Below, in pieces: positions 11,901 to 22,699 of a stretch of 64,000 nt of DNA. The translations under genes were made by a program, and so were the position numbers. The notes beneath the pieces are model-generated. The model saw only the letters and a program-made list of their open reading frames with translations, searched no databases and was not told the origin of the DNA. The DNA comes from Gliomastix tumulicola (Eukaryota; Ascomycota; Sordariomycetes; Hypocreales; Bionectriaceae): contig BCHX01000004.1 in NCBI GenBank assembly GCA_001599755.1, positions 2,232,001 through 2,296,000 of the forward strand, read 5' to 3'. Each line of letters starts with the position of its first letter. Position 1 is the first letter of the stretch.

Positions 11901-14085
11901 TCCTGTCTCACTGCGGAGGAGCGGGTTTGTCATCCACCCTGGATTTTTTTATCAGCATTACACACAGTGTATAAAGTCGAAAGCGCCGTGTATATTCCGA
12001 CCTGCAGGTCGGGGTAGTCATTGGAGATCAAAGCCTGTAAGAAGGCGAGAAGACGCCCTCCATAATCGGCGGCCGCCCGCTGTGCCCGATGATGGACCAT
12101 GGCACGAGGTCCCCGAGACAGCTGAGCCGAGGGAGGTACCTGGGCAGTACAGGTACCTCTAGCTCCAAATCTAGACCAGTGTGTCTGAGAACCGTGCTGT
12201 AAGGTAGATCTCGTCGCTGGCCTACCGAGTCCCTGCAGGCTGCAATAAGAGGATCAGGGATGGGTGGGCGGGATGGCCGCACTAGGGCCATGTTGGCTCG
12301 AGCACTTGCATGATGCACAGCGGCTATGTAGGCCTAAGGGCTCGGCCAATGAGAGCTGCAGGCCTTCCTCCTCTAGACGCTGCTAGTGGCCCTAGATTCC
12401 TGGTGTTGACAGGGGCGCTGGTCGTCTCCCCTGTCTGGTCCGTTTCAACTGTGAACGCCTCGGCCGATTCTCTTCATCTCGTTCCGTCCTCCACAGCAGG
12501 GGACGAAGAAGAAGGTCTTCTGGGAGTCTTTCCCTGGTTCCACTCCGTCATCGAAATGTACCGGAGCATGTTGCCTCTTTTTTACCCTCGGTCTGGACGA
12601 TTGCTACGGTCGGCCGCCGGGTAAGGAAGCGAAGCCAGGCGCTTAAAACGCAACATAGGGGGAAGAGTCTGAGCTTCCGATCCCCTCCTGGACACCCGAT
12701 GGCAGAATCTGGTAAAGGTCAAGGTTGTGATTGGCCAGCGCCTGACTTGGCTGCTCCAGATAACCGCCAACAGCGTGTCTCTCATTTGGGGGTCGGCTAA
12801 TAAGGGTATGCGCAGATGAGAAGACAGACGTCTCAGTCAGAGTCTGAGTTTGCAGGTTAAGCTGCTGACACCCGATAGAGTCGTCCACTGGGTCGAGCAT
12901 CCAGGCCCTTGCGAGGCCCTTGTGACCTATCAAGTGTAAGAACAGGACTCTGCCCGGGAGATGCGACCACTATCGCGACTCCGTCTTATGGATGGGATTT
13001 TCGGGCTAGGATGCTTTCAGGGTTGGGCTTCGGTGCTTGGACCAATCAGGGCTCACCACGTCTCAAGCTCAAACCCACCATCCATTCGACATCGCCAACC
13101 ACCACACCACACGAGACTGCGAATCTTGGTTGCCACACGCCATTGGGCGGGCTCTCCAGACCAGCCCCGAAGCCGCCGGTATTTGCCCAGGAGGTCGAAG
13201 TTCCATTCCTTTCCATTGATAGGGGGAACCATGGAACTGCTCCAGTGCTCCTGCCTTCTCGTGTCTCGCCCGCCCACGCGTACCTGCCTGACTTAAAAAT
13301 AAGGTAAGGTACATACTGCGTACCTGCCTTGCCTTAACTCCAGACACGGAGATCCAGAGAAGGTGCCTGGGCAGCGCCTGCCTTCAACGTGATGGGGGGC
13401 AAACCATTGGTCATGGCTTGCCATCTCCGCTTGTAGATGATATGCACAGCTTGCTTCCGCATGGACCGTCAATATTGCTTATTGCTTGCCATCTGTCTAC
13501 CTTATCTGCCACCCGAGCGAAGCATGATGAGTGTGTGCATGCGGCCTGCATCCCGTCCTCTCCCTGTCAACCGCAACGTGTTCCCTGGCTCCGGTCTCGC
13601 TCGCGTGCCGCATGGGCATGGACTGTCTCTCTCCATGTCTCATCCCCTTCCATGGTTCGCAACCTCACGAGCACGCCTACGACTGACGGACTCCTACTCT
13701 GCTTGCCGATAAGGCCTGCATGGGCTTCGAGGGTGGGGGAAGGGGGCGGGGGCCATCCATCAAGAGGAACCGGGTCCCAGTATAGACGTGGCCGCTCGGG
13801 AGCCGGGCTGCAGCTGGCATGCACAATGTGGCGTGGCTGCCCCTTCACCGCTTCTTCAAACCTCCATCCACCAGCCCACCCATCCTTTCCTGCAGGAGGT
13901 TGGTGTAGTCGACCGTCTCCGTTGCATTCCCCCTTTCCACCATATGGCACAGAGCGTTAGGGCGCCCGTCGATGCTCGCACAATGGATGTACAGATGTTA
14001 TGCCATGATCACTCAGATGCTGCTGCTAGGCACACCATCGACGCCCCATATATCCCGCAAATACGTTGACGATGGCTTGCTTGAA

Positions 14086-14118
14086 GGGGGGGGGCACCAC
14101 CGGGGGGGGGGGGGGGGG
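14086..14118. repeat. Two adjacent G homopolymers
   Basis: A G9 run and a G17 run are separated by CACCACC. They could form a G-quadruplex, and their lengths are prone to sequencing error. Confidence 0.85.
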
Positions 14119-16844
14119 CCCTGACAGCAGCACCCACTGCGAACTCGGAACGAAGAGCAGTCCTCCCTTCAGAGCAAAGGGGTCCTGGCAAGCCAGCAAG
14201 CAAGTGCTCTGCTCCATGCCTCGTACAGGTACATCGGGATGAGCGTCCAGTGCGGGAATTCAAACCCAGCCCTTCAATCTAGTACGTACCCATATCTTTC
14301 AGGTTGGTGGATTCAGGTCAAGGGCCAATCCCTGTTGAATCGGCCTTTGCCCCCTGCCGGTCTGGAGAAGAGAAACGACACGCATCGTGCACAGGCGGCG
14401 CGCGGCCGGAGCGACGTGTGATTCGCGACTACGTCCTCTCGTACAGCACGGGGTGTACAGAAGGAGAAATATGCATGCAATGCAAGTCGTGCTCCGGTTT
14501 GATGCTAGAGTGGGAAAGAGGGCGCTTCGTGGCACCACGGCACGGGTTGGGGGGAAGCATCAACATCGATTCATCACACGCCACCCAGCAGCCAACGGCG
14601 GCCACCTACTGTGCCGTGCTGCATGCCACGAACGGCCCTTGATCTCCATGGATGGAGGCAATGGGCCCTGCAGCAGGACAGTTTGGTCATCCGGCACTGT
14701 CTGAGCTGGGGTAAGAGAATTGGAAGAGGAACAGAAGAAGAAAAACACGCAATGTGGAATGAAATAATAGGTCAGTTCGACCTTTTTTCCAGTTACACTT
14801 GCTTGTTATGGAATAGACACTCAATAACGGCCAGCTGTAATATGGATAGATGTTGGCAGACGGCGATACCAAGGCTTGTACCCCGAAGGTACATCAAAGG
14901 TACCTGGACCTCGAATTGTCTCTCGCGCCGCCCATCAGCCGTCGTCTTATCTTGCCTTAGCCTCAGCACTCACCCTTAGCTCGTGCCCTTTCTCCGAGTC
15001 AAGACGTCCTGTCTACAGCTAGACCGCACCGGGGCCTGCGGGACACCTGCATTTTTGCATGAAGATCTATCTGCCCATCTATCTGGGCGAAGCACAGTGT
15101 CGCGCCACCGTACATTAGTCTTCCCGCGAAGCAGCAGCACTCCCGCTCTACGCTGCTGCACGCTGTCATGTTGGCATACAGTAGCACGCGCACTTGCTTG
15201 CCTCTGTCACTGCTTGGTTGCTTGCTGGCCCGGCCAGCTGGAGCTAAACGGATGGAGCTCCCGTGCCCGTCCATCAGAGATTTCACGATACGTCCGTCCC
15301 ATCGAAGATCTGAAGCGCACTTTTCGTTCTTAGTTGGACAACGGCGTCGTATTCCGTATCATATTTGACTAAGAATCTGTCGACGCTAGATGATCTCGAC
15401 TTTTGTGCTCAGTCCCAGCCATCTTCGGCACTGCCAAGAGACGGGATGGGCTTCGTCCCCGAGTGTGAAAAGGGGGCTTAGGCCATGGTCAGGGAGTCGA
15501 CTCGAGAAGAAAAGGTACAAGGGCGGTACGGAATGGCCGACTCACTGCCTCTACCGTTTCCTCCAACCACGGCGAAGCAGAGGGCTGCCAATAACGGATC
15601 AGCGGGAGTTGGCTGGTAGGGGGGGGAGGCACGTCTTCGGGGAAGGACATGATCGTTGAAGCAAATCCCGCGCTAGGTCATCCTGGACCACACTCTTCTT
15701 TCTTAGGTCCCTGCTGGACGCCCCTCCTTTACCGTGGCACCTGTGCCGCTCACACAATCAACCGTCCCACAGCAGCAACTTTTGGCGGAAGTCACGGTAC
15801 GTACAGTAGCCTGGGCTGAGCTGTACCCGTGGTCCGACAGTCTTGGCCACCCGATCCATGTCTGCTTACTCCTCCATCACCCCGAGCTACATGGGCGTCT
15901 TGCTCCCTGCTGTTTCGAGAACGAGGCAACGATGGCATGTCCAGGGCAAGAAACCAAGGAATGGGCGCGTGACCAGCAGCGTACAATACGGAGCAATGAC
16001 GAGAGATGAAAAAAGAGTTGCCTGTTGGGGAACCTGGGAGGCAATTTCTTTGCAGGCGGTGCAATTGCACGTGCAAGAGAAAAGGAACGAAACACACGAA
16101 AAGGGTGTCGGACACAGGCCCGGCACGCTTCTGCATGTAGGCAGGTATGTTCCGCATACGCTGGTGCACGGGTACGTACCTCCTGTACATGCGTCTGTGC
16201 GGACTGTCGTGACGAGAAGTCATGGCCTTGTCTCCCCCCCCTCGGGCTCCTTCCAGAAACTCCACCCCGATCAGAGACGACGATGCAAGATGGGCGATGG
16301 CGGGACTTTTTCGAGTACATGCATCGTATTACTTGGCTCCCGGCCGTTCGTCCAGGACAGCAGAATGTCACAGTGACGGTGCTGGTGGCCCCTAACGGGG
16401 TAAAGAGAAAGGACCGGTTTGCAGCAGGTAGAGTGTTTCACGCCCTAACCTCGAGAGCCTTTAGGTCGTACACGGAGGGGCTTCTTGGGAGGCTAGGCTG
16501 GTGGGAATAGCGCATCGCGAGCTTGGCCAGGTCGATCGAGACTTGTCGTGCCGCATCGGGGCGTGGTTCAATAGGGAAAGGATCTAACCATCCATTGCTC
16601 GTTCGTCCGGTGGCTGGCTGATGGCTGGGACGCATTTTTCGCAACCGCCTCGGCCAGATGGCTGCGGGCAGAGTCCGGCGGCCAGCCCGCCCTCTGCCCT
16701 CCTAGACGCACATCCTCATAGGGAAGTTGGGAAACTCGGGGGTGTCGCATCCCAATCCCTTTACCCGTCGAGATATGGAAGGCTTGGTTTGAGGATCGCC
16801 CTGGTGCTGGATGTGACGCTGTAAGTGGCCAGTCACGTTGAAAC

Positions 16845-16858
16845 GGGGGGGGGGGGGG
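16845..16858. repeat. G14 homopolymer
   Basis: Run of 14 G in non-coding sequence. Confidence 0.85.
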
Positions 16859-17815
16859 CTTGTTCCTTGGACAGAGGACGCAACTGTTCTAGGTGATCTC
16901 CCTTGCCTTGCATAGATCTCCGACCCTGTGCATTCTGCTTGCTTCCTGCAGTGGGACGTCACTTGTAGTTCGTTGGCGGGTATGGGTTGCAGGATACTTG
17001 CATTGGTAGGGGAAGTAGTACTTCTGCCAGTCCTGTAGTGTAGTGCGGAAGAGTGCCGCAGGGCTAACAAGTCTTCGACAGTGAGCAGTAATCTGGGATC
17101 AAGAGCACTCGCTGTGTCCATGGGATGATATTGGTAGTTGATTGGGGTTGCTGTTCATTTTTGGAATATATGTGAGGCTCATAGGTGTAATGTCCAGATT
17201 ATTTTTGTTGGTGATTCACTGTCGTTGACAGACTCCCGGTGGTGATAACATCCTGCGAACATCAAATGCTCAACCTTGGAAAGACGACGCAAGGGACTGT
17301 AATACATACGAAGTGCATAGAAGTAGTATGTATGCAATCATATGCAATCAAAACCGTTAATGAGAATTTTAAATTGATAATACTGTGCTTTGTTCTACCT
17401 GGGGAAAAGGGAAGATGAGGCAGATGGCCAAGCTCTGCAATGCTGTAGGGTAACTCATTCCGAAGCCAGTCACATGATGACGCGTTGAACTCTAGAGACA
17501 AAGCCGGAAGGAATGCAGGACAGCCTGAATCGCTCCTGCACCAAACGCGCTTTTTTTGTGGGATATGGCAAGACCGCTGGCCACTAACATATTGGAAGGT
17601 GCCTGCCTGCCGAGAGAAATTTACTGTAGCAACCGAGGCAAACTGTAAAACAATGAATCCACCCGCATTTCATTCACCAGATCCTCCCTTGGCAAGACAA
17701 GACTTGACCTACACGATGAACCTTCCCCTCCACGACGTGACCCGTTGCCTGCCATCCGACGAGGACATACCGCATAGCTCTCGACGGAGCTCAGCAGACA
17801 AGAACGGCCGTCCAG

Positions 17816-18816
17816 ATGACATCCTCACCCCCCCAAACCGGCCAGCAGCCGCTAAGGGCTGCCAAGCCCCAGCTCAGTAACACCTTCGACCCGTGGAACT
17901 CCTCGTCCACGGGCCACCAGCGCCCGGAGACGAACCCCGGAACGGGATGGAGGCAGTCGCGGAGCAAGAAGCTGAACAGTCAATACCAGGCCGGGCGCAC
18001 CGGCGGGGAGCATCTGAGCGACACATGGGGTGCTGGTTCCGAGGACTGGGACAAGGAGCGGGGGGTCCTGATCCCGAAGAGCATCAGGGAGCGGAGGGGG
18101 AGGAGTGTCAGGGACATGCTGTTCAGCCCGGGCCTCATGCAGAAGACGTCGACGCCTAACGACTCGCTGACTCCAGGGGCCGGAAACAAGGACCAGCCTG
18201 GCGACCCTACTGCCGAGGAGGCTCTCAACGAGGAGAGGAGACACGAAGACGAGGCAATGGAGGCGGGCAGGGCTTCCCGAGCCATCTTTGACGGCATTTT
18301 CGTCTACGTGAACGGGAGCACCTACCCACTGATCTCCGACCACAAGCTGAAGCACATCCTCAGCGAAAACGGGGCTAACTTATCGCTACATCTCGGACGA
18401 CGTCAGGTCACACACGTCATAGTCGGACGGCCGACTGGCTCTAGCCACGGGGCTGGAGGGGGTCTGGCCGGAAGCAAGTTAGAGAAGGAGATCAAGGCAG
18501 CTAGGGGATCCGGAGTCAAGTTCGTTAGTGCTGAGTGGTAAGTGCTACGTCGAACGAGCAGCCGTGGGGGGATATGCGGATATGCAACCCCCCTCCCCCC
18601 CTTCCCCCTTTGCTCCCAGCCCAACTCTTGCAAAGAGCCCGCTTGCTTTAAGACTCAACGCTAACACGGGACAGGATTATCGAAAGCATCAAGGCCGGGA
18701 AGAGGCTGCCGGAGACCCGTTTCGCGACTATGAGTGTGGCCCCAAGAGCACAGAGTAGCGTACATGCGGTGTACGCGAGGAGGAATGACGAATCCAAAAC
18801 AACGGGCGCACGGTGA
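17816..18816 (+). CDS. BRCT-domain protein of unknown role
   Basis: Two exons, 17816-18537 and 18675-18816, encode 287 residues. The 137 bp intron (GTAAGT...CAG) splits the Trp codon of VSAEW|IIESIKAGKRLPE, and joining completes a C-terminal BRCT fold of about residues 155-265. That fold runs from IFDGIFVYVNGSTYPLISDH through LHLGRRQVTHVIVGRPTG to the conserved Trp. BRCT domains bind phosphopeptides or DNA ends in repair and checkpoint proteins. The N-terminal part begins with DPWNSSSTGHQR, a segment I associate with an uncharacterised fungal BRCT family, and is otherwise probably disordered. The start is the first ATG in frame; an extra upstream exon cannot be excluded, as an overlapping frame runs from 17485. 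An ACGCGT motif lies at 17480. Confidence 0.8.
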
Positions 18817-20423
18817 TGACGAATGAAGACACGTGAACGAAAGAAAGCACACTCTGGGCCGAGCTGCGTCCATTGGCCTTTGGAGGCAGGGCGTCCCGGA
18901 GAAACACACAATGAGTGTTTGTTTTTTGAGGTGTCACGCGGCCGCGATAGGCAGAGCTCGGCATACCATTTTCTTCAAAATGCTGGGCAGTGACAGGCCT
19001 CCATACAAACAACCGTCACGCGGGGCTCTGGAAGCGGTTGTCGGTCTTGTTATTGATTAAATCCCCGCCTCCGGAGCTGTCGGAAGATTCATACTTCCAC
19101 CGGCCAGAAGAGCGGACGCAAGAGCGTTGACCTGCGGCGATGCACAGCATCTCGTGTGCCATAGCATATGCTGTGACACGATTTAGTTTCACATCTCGGT
19201 GTTGTCGAAGACTCCGTCGCGGAGAGGCAGCCATGAACGAAGGTGCGGGATGCGTCTGGAAGAAACGGAGACTCTGACAGTTTACAACCCGGCACCAAAC
19301 TTCCATGGCGACTCCACGGATACGTAAGAGTCTGTGACTCTCGGCAATCTAATCCATGGCATGGGAGGGCCGACACTGATGCTGGAAACACCCATTGCCA
19401 TACTTGGGGTGGTAAAGGAGTCACCGATGGCGTCGGAACTCGTCACACGATAGAAATGCATTCGACGGCCCATTTTCTAGACACTTCCGCGAGCTATGTG
19501 GCCCGTGCAAGGGACCGGGCAAGGCGTATGCCGTCCATTGTTACGTTCTCCGGTTGAGCTCGAGGAACGGCCGGGGGCGAAATCTAGACGTGTCATGCCA
19601 CCAAGGTCTCGGATGATGCTCGTCCAACGCCCTGCGGCTCATGTGGAACTCTCACACGAACTGCTGTTGCCCTCGCGCCTCCTTTCTATAACCCCACCAG
19701 TTCGTGCGTCCGGGACACAGCAGTCGAAAGGGGAACTTCTTCCGCCGTGTCGGAAGGGGGACAAAGTGCGGGCAAGTCGTACGTATGGGATGGCTTCGAA
19801 TCGACTTTGGACGTGTGCGATACTGGTGTGTCCCTGATGTGACACTAGCCAAAAGGGGCAGAGGAAAGGATACTGGTGTTCCTGTCTTGGACTGTTTGCT
19901 ATGTACGTGCGCCGTTGCCGATCTTGTCGGTTGAGGCTGGCCGTCAGTCGATGCTCCCGCGACAGGTTTGGTTTGGAGTTGGTGAAGCAGACTCCCCCTA
20001 CATGTGATCCCGGGTGCTTTGTGTGGATGTATCGCGAGTCGAGCTGTGCGACAACGGGCCTGCCTGTCCACTCTGGTCGATGGACGCTGGCGAGATTCGA
20101 TGGGCAAACATGGGTCGGATCAGCCCTAGATCGGGAAACACCTCCCGATACATCAAGCGAAGCGAACCCGGACCGGGGTCGAGACGGGACGGGATGGGCA
20201 AGCAGATCCAAAGGGCAGCTCATGAGGGTCATTCTGTTCATTGCTGGGACCACTATCCATCTGTGTCTTGGGTCTGGGTGTCTAGGATCCGGAACGAAGG
20301 CATGAGATATGAGGAGATAACACGACACGCTACGACGCTGACATGAATACAAGAACACTGAAGTAACGACTGGGTGCATGCATCGTGTAAATGACTTTGA
20401 AAATATCATGCTCGCTTTCAAAT
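18817..20423. other. Intergenic, convergent 3' flanks
   Basis: This 1.6 kb lies between two convergent genes. The longest frame (19639-20421, minus) has no recognisable domain and unconvincing composition, so no gene is called. Confidence 0.45.
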
Positions 20424-22699
20424 TTACAGCTTTGCCTTGACCATGCCCTCGACGGCCTTGTGCGCAGACCCCCTCTCCTGGAAGTACTCCCTCGTCTTCT
20501 CCCTGGCCACGTTGACCACGGCCGCGTCCTCGACGGTGCTGGGCACGTTGACGGCCTTGTCGAACTCGCCGTGGACGCCGTTCTCGACGAGCTCGCGCAG
20601 CACGCGGCGCAGCGTCTTGCCGGACCGGGTCTTGGGGATCATGCCCTTGCCCTGGATGATGCCGCCGAGCGAGGCGATGGCGCCGACCTGCTTGCGCACG
20701 AGCTGCTGGATCTCGGCGTGGAGCTCCTTGGAGGGGACGGCGGCGGACGGGTGAGGGTCCGTGGAGAGGGTGACGAAGGCGAAGGGGAGCTGGCCCTTGA
20801 GGGCGTCGGGGATGCCGACGACGGAGGCTTCGGCGACGCAGGGGTGGGAGGAGATGGCTTGTTCGATGGTGACTGCTGCATGTTAGGATCTATCATTGGT
20901 GATAAGAGAGGGGGGACGTGTAAAAGGGGGGGGGGGAGGGACTCACCACTTGATAACCGGTGTGCGCTGACGTTGAGGACATCGTCGTTCCGGCTCATAA
21001 CATGGACATAGCCCTCGTCGTCGATCCACCCGGAATCCCCCGTGTCCACCCACTTGCCGTCGAAGCGCTTCAGGTACCCCTTCCAGAAGCGCTCCTCGTC
21101 CTGCCAGAGCGTCCTGAAGGCCGTCGGGGGCAGCGGCAGGCCGAGGACGATGTTGCCCGTGACGTTGCGCCCGATGTCGGCGCCGCCGTCGTCGACGATG
21201 CGGATGTCGAAGCCCGGCATGGCCTTGCCGGCGCTGCCGGGCTTGAGCTCCGGCGGCGGGTGGTTCCGGACGTCGGAGGCGCGGTGCTTGCCCGTGTGCG
21301 GGACGAGGGCGCGGCCGGTCATCGGCGAGCCGGACTCGGTGGACCACCAGTTGTCGACGACGTGCGGGTCGTGGGCGCCGTAGCGGGCGAGCAGGTCCTG
21401 GTACATGGAGATGATGGTGGGCTCGGAGCGCTCGCCGGCGAGGAAGATGCCCTTGAGGGAGCGCAGGCCGCCGCGCTGGCCGATCTGCGTGAGGAAGGCG
21501 TTGTCCGGGTCGTCGCGCTTGATGGCGCGCAGGGCCGTGGGCGCGGTGAAGAGCGTGTTGACGCGGTACTCCTCGACGACGCGCCAGAAGGCCGAGGCGT
21601 CGGGCGTGCCGACGGGCTTCCCCTCGTAGACGACGGTGGCGGCGCCCGCGAGCAAGGGGGCGTACACGATGTACGAGTGGCCGACGACCCAGCCAATGTC
21701 CGAGGCCGTGAAGGCGACGTCGCCGGGCCCGTGGATGTTGAAGAGGTAGCTGATGGAGAGGTGCAGGCCGACGGCGTGGCCGCCCGCGTCGCGGAGGACG
21801 CCCTTGGGCGCGCCCGTCGTGCCCGACGTGTGGATGATGTACACGGGGTCGGTGCTCTTGACGGGCACGCAGCCGGCCCGGATGCCGCGGGCCTGCGCGC
21901 TCCGCACCACCTTCTGCCAGGTCGCCTGCCCGCCGTTGCGGTCCAGCGGCGTCCAGCGCAGCTGGTCGCGCTGCCAGACGAGCGTGCGGCTGGGCTTGTG
22001 CTTGGCGAGGCTGAAGGCCTCGGTGACCAGGGGCCGGTAGGCCAGCGGCGGCTTGTTGCCCTCGATGCCGCACGAGGCCGTGAGGAGGGCGACGGGCTTG
22101 CAGGCGTCGATGCGCTGGGCAAGGGCGGCCGGGGCGAAGCCGCCGAAGACGATGGAGTGGATGGCGCCGAGGCGGTTGATGGCCATGATGCCGATGATGG
22201 CCGAGGGGATCATAGGCACTGCAGCAACAAGCTGTGTAAGTGAGAGGACGGGACGACATATAGATCAAAACCCAGGGCACGGGAGGAAGGTCAACAACAA
22301 CAACAACTTACTGTAGAGCATGACAACGTCACCCTTGCCCACGCCCATCTCCCGCAGCGCGCCGGCCAGCACCTCGACATCCTCCAGCAGCTGCCCGTAC
22401 GTTATCCTCTCCTTGGTGTCCGTCACGGGGCTGTCGTAGTAGATGGCCACCTCCTGCCCGCGGCCAGCGAGGACGTGGCGGTCGACGCAGTTGTAGCACG
22501 TCGAGATCTCGCCGTCCGGGAACCACTCCCACGTGTCGTGGGACACGCCGCTGGCGCCGAGCGACTTGTGCGAGCGGAGGAGCACGGTGGACGGCTTGGT
22601 GTGCCAGTCCAGGTGCTCGGCCTGGTGGCCCCAGAACTCCTCCGGGTTCTCGAGGCTGTGGCGGAGGACCTCGTCCTGGATGTGGTCTTCTTCGGACAT
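20424..22699 (-). CDS. Short-chain acyl-CoA synthetase, propionyl-CoA synthetase-like (ACSS3/PrpE type)
   Basis: Exons 22699-22312, 22218-20947 and 20875-20424 encode 703 residues; introns are 93 bp and 71 bp. The N-terminal ACAS segment is followed by an AMP-binding domain. The P-loop-like motif TSGTTGAPKG starts at residue 260; the hinge region has WVDTGDSGWIDDEGYVHVMS. The C-terminal domain carries the catalytic lysine in PKTRSGKTLRR (about Lys640). The family activates acetate or propionate to the acyl-CoA via an acyl-AMP. The DIGWVVGHSYIVYAPLLAGA stretch resembles propionyl-CoA synthetases more than the standard acetyl-CoA synthetase, but the substrate is inferred. The start MSEEDHIQDE is the first ATG. 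The frame stays open about 60 codons further upstream with a presequence-like composition but no ATG. Confidence 0.9.

Larger units (their letters stand above)
6001..17815. other. Long gene-free region upstream of stuA
   Basis: About 11.8 kb with no ORF that shows a recognisable domain, a plausible exon chain or coding-like composition. Base composition is balanced, not the strongly AT-rich state expected of RIP-mutated transposons; only about 17.1-17.45 kb is locally AT-rich. It holds many microsatellites, two G-homopolymer sites and repeated GGTACC/AGTACC motifs (cluster at about 6089-6400, others near 7420, 9810, 12133-12160 and 14880-14905). Part of it may be stuA regulatory DNA or non-coding RNA. 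Short intron-rich or secreted genes could be missed by eye. Confidence 0.5.

Noticed and set aside
13276..13281. Further ACGCGT boxes (also near 27718, 28384, 46267, 53439, 60536, 62863, 63299)
   Set aside because: No DNA-replication gene follows them. They show that the hexamer is common here and not by itself evidence of MBF control.
14251..14275. GGGAATTCAAACCC as a possible tRNA T-arm
   Set aside because: No matching acceptor, D or anticodon arms around it.
6001..17815. Transposon island
   Set aside because: No reverse transcriptase, transposase or long terminal repeats could be read, and the composition is not RIP-like.
19639..20421. 260-codon minus-strand frame
   Set aside because: No domain, amino-acid use unlike a protein, and it lies in the convergent 3' flank of two good genes.
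20943..22280. Long frames overlapping the acyl-CoA synthetase on both strands (427-445 codons)
   Set aside because: They are Arg/Ala/Pro-rich or Gly/Val/Asp-rich shadows of a GC-rich gene, in other frames. The real frame has clear family motifs.
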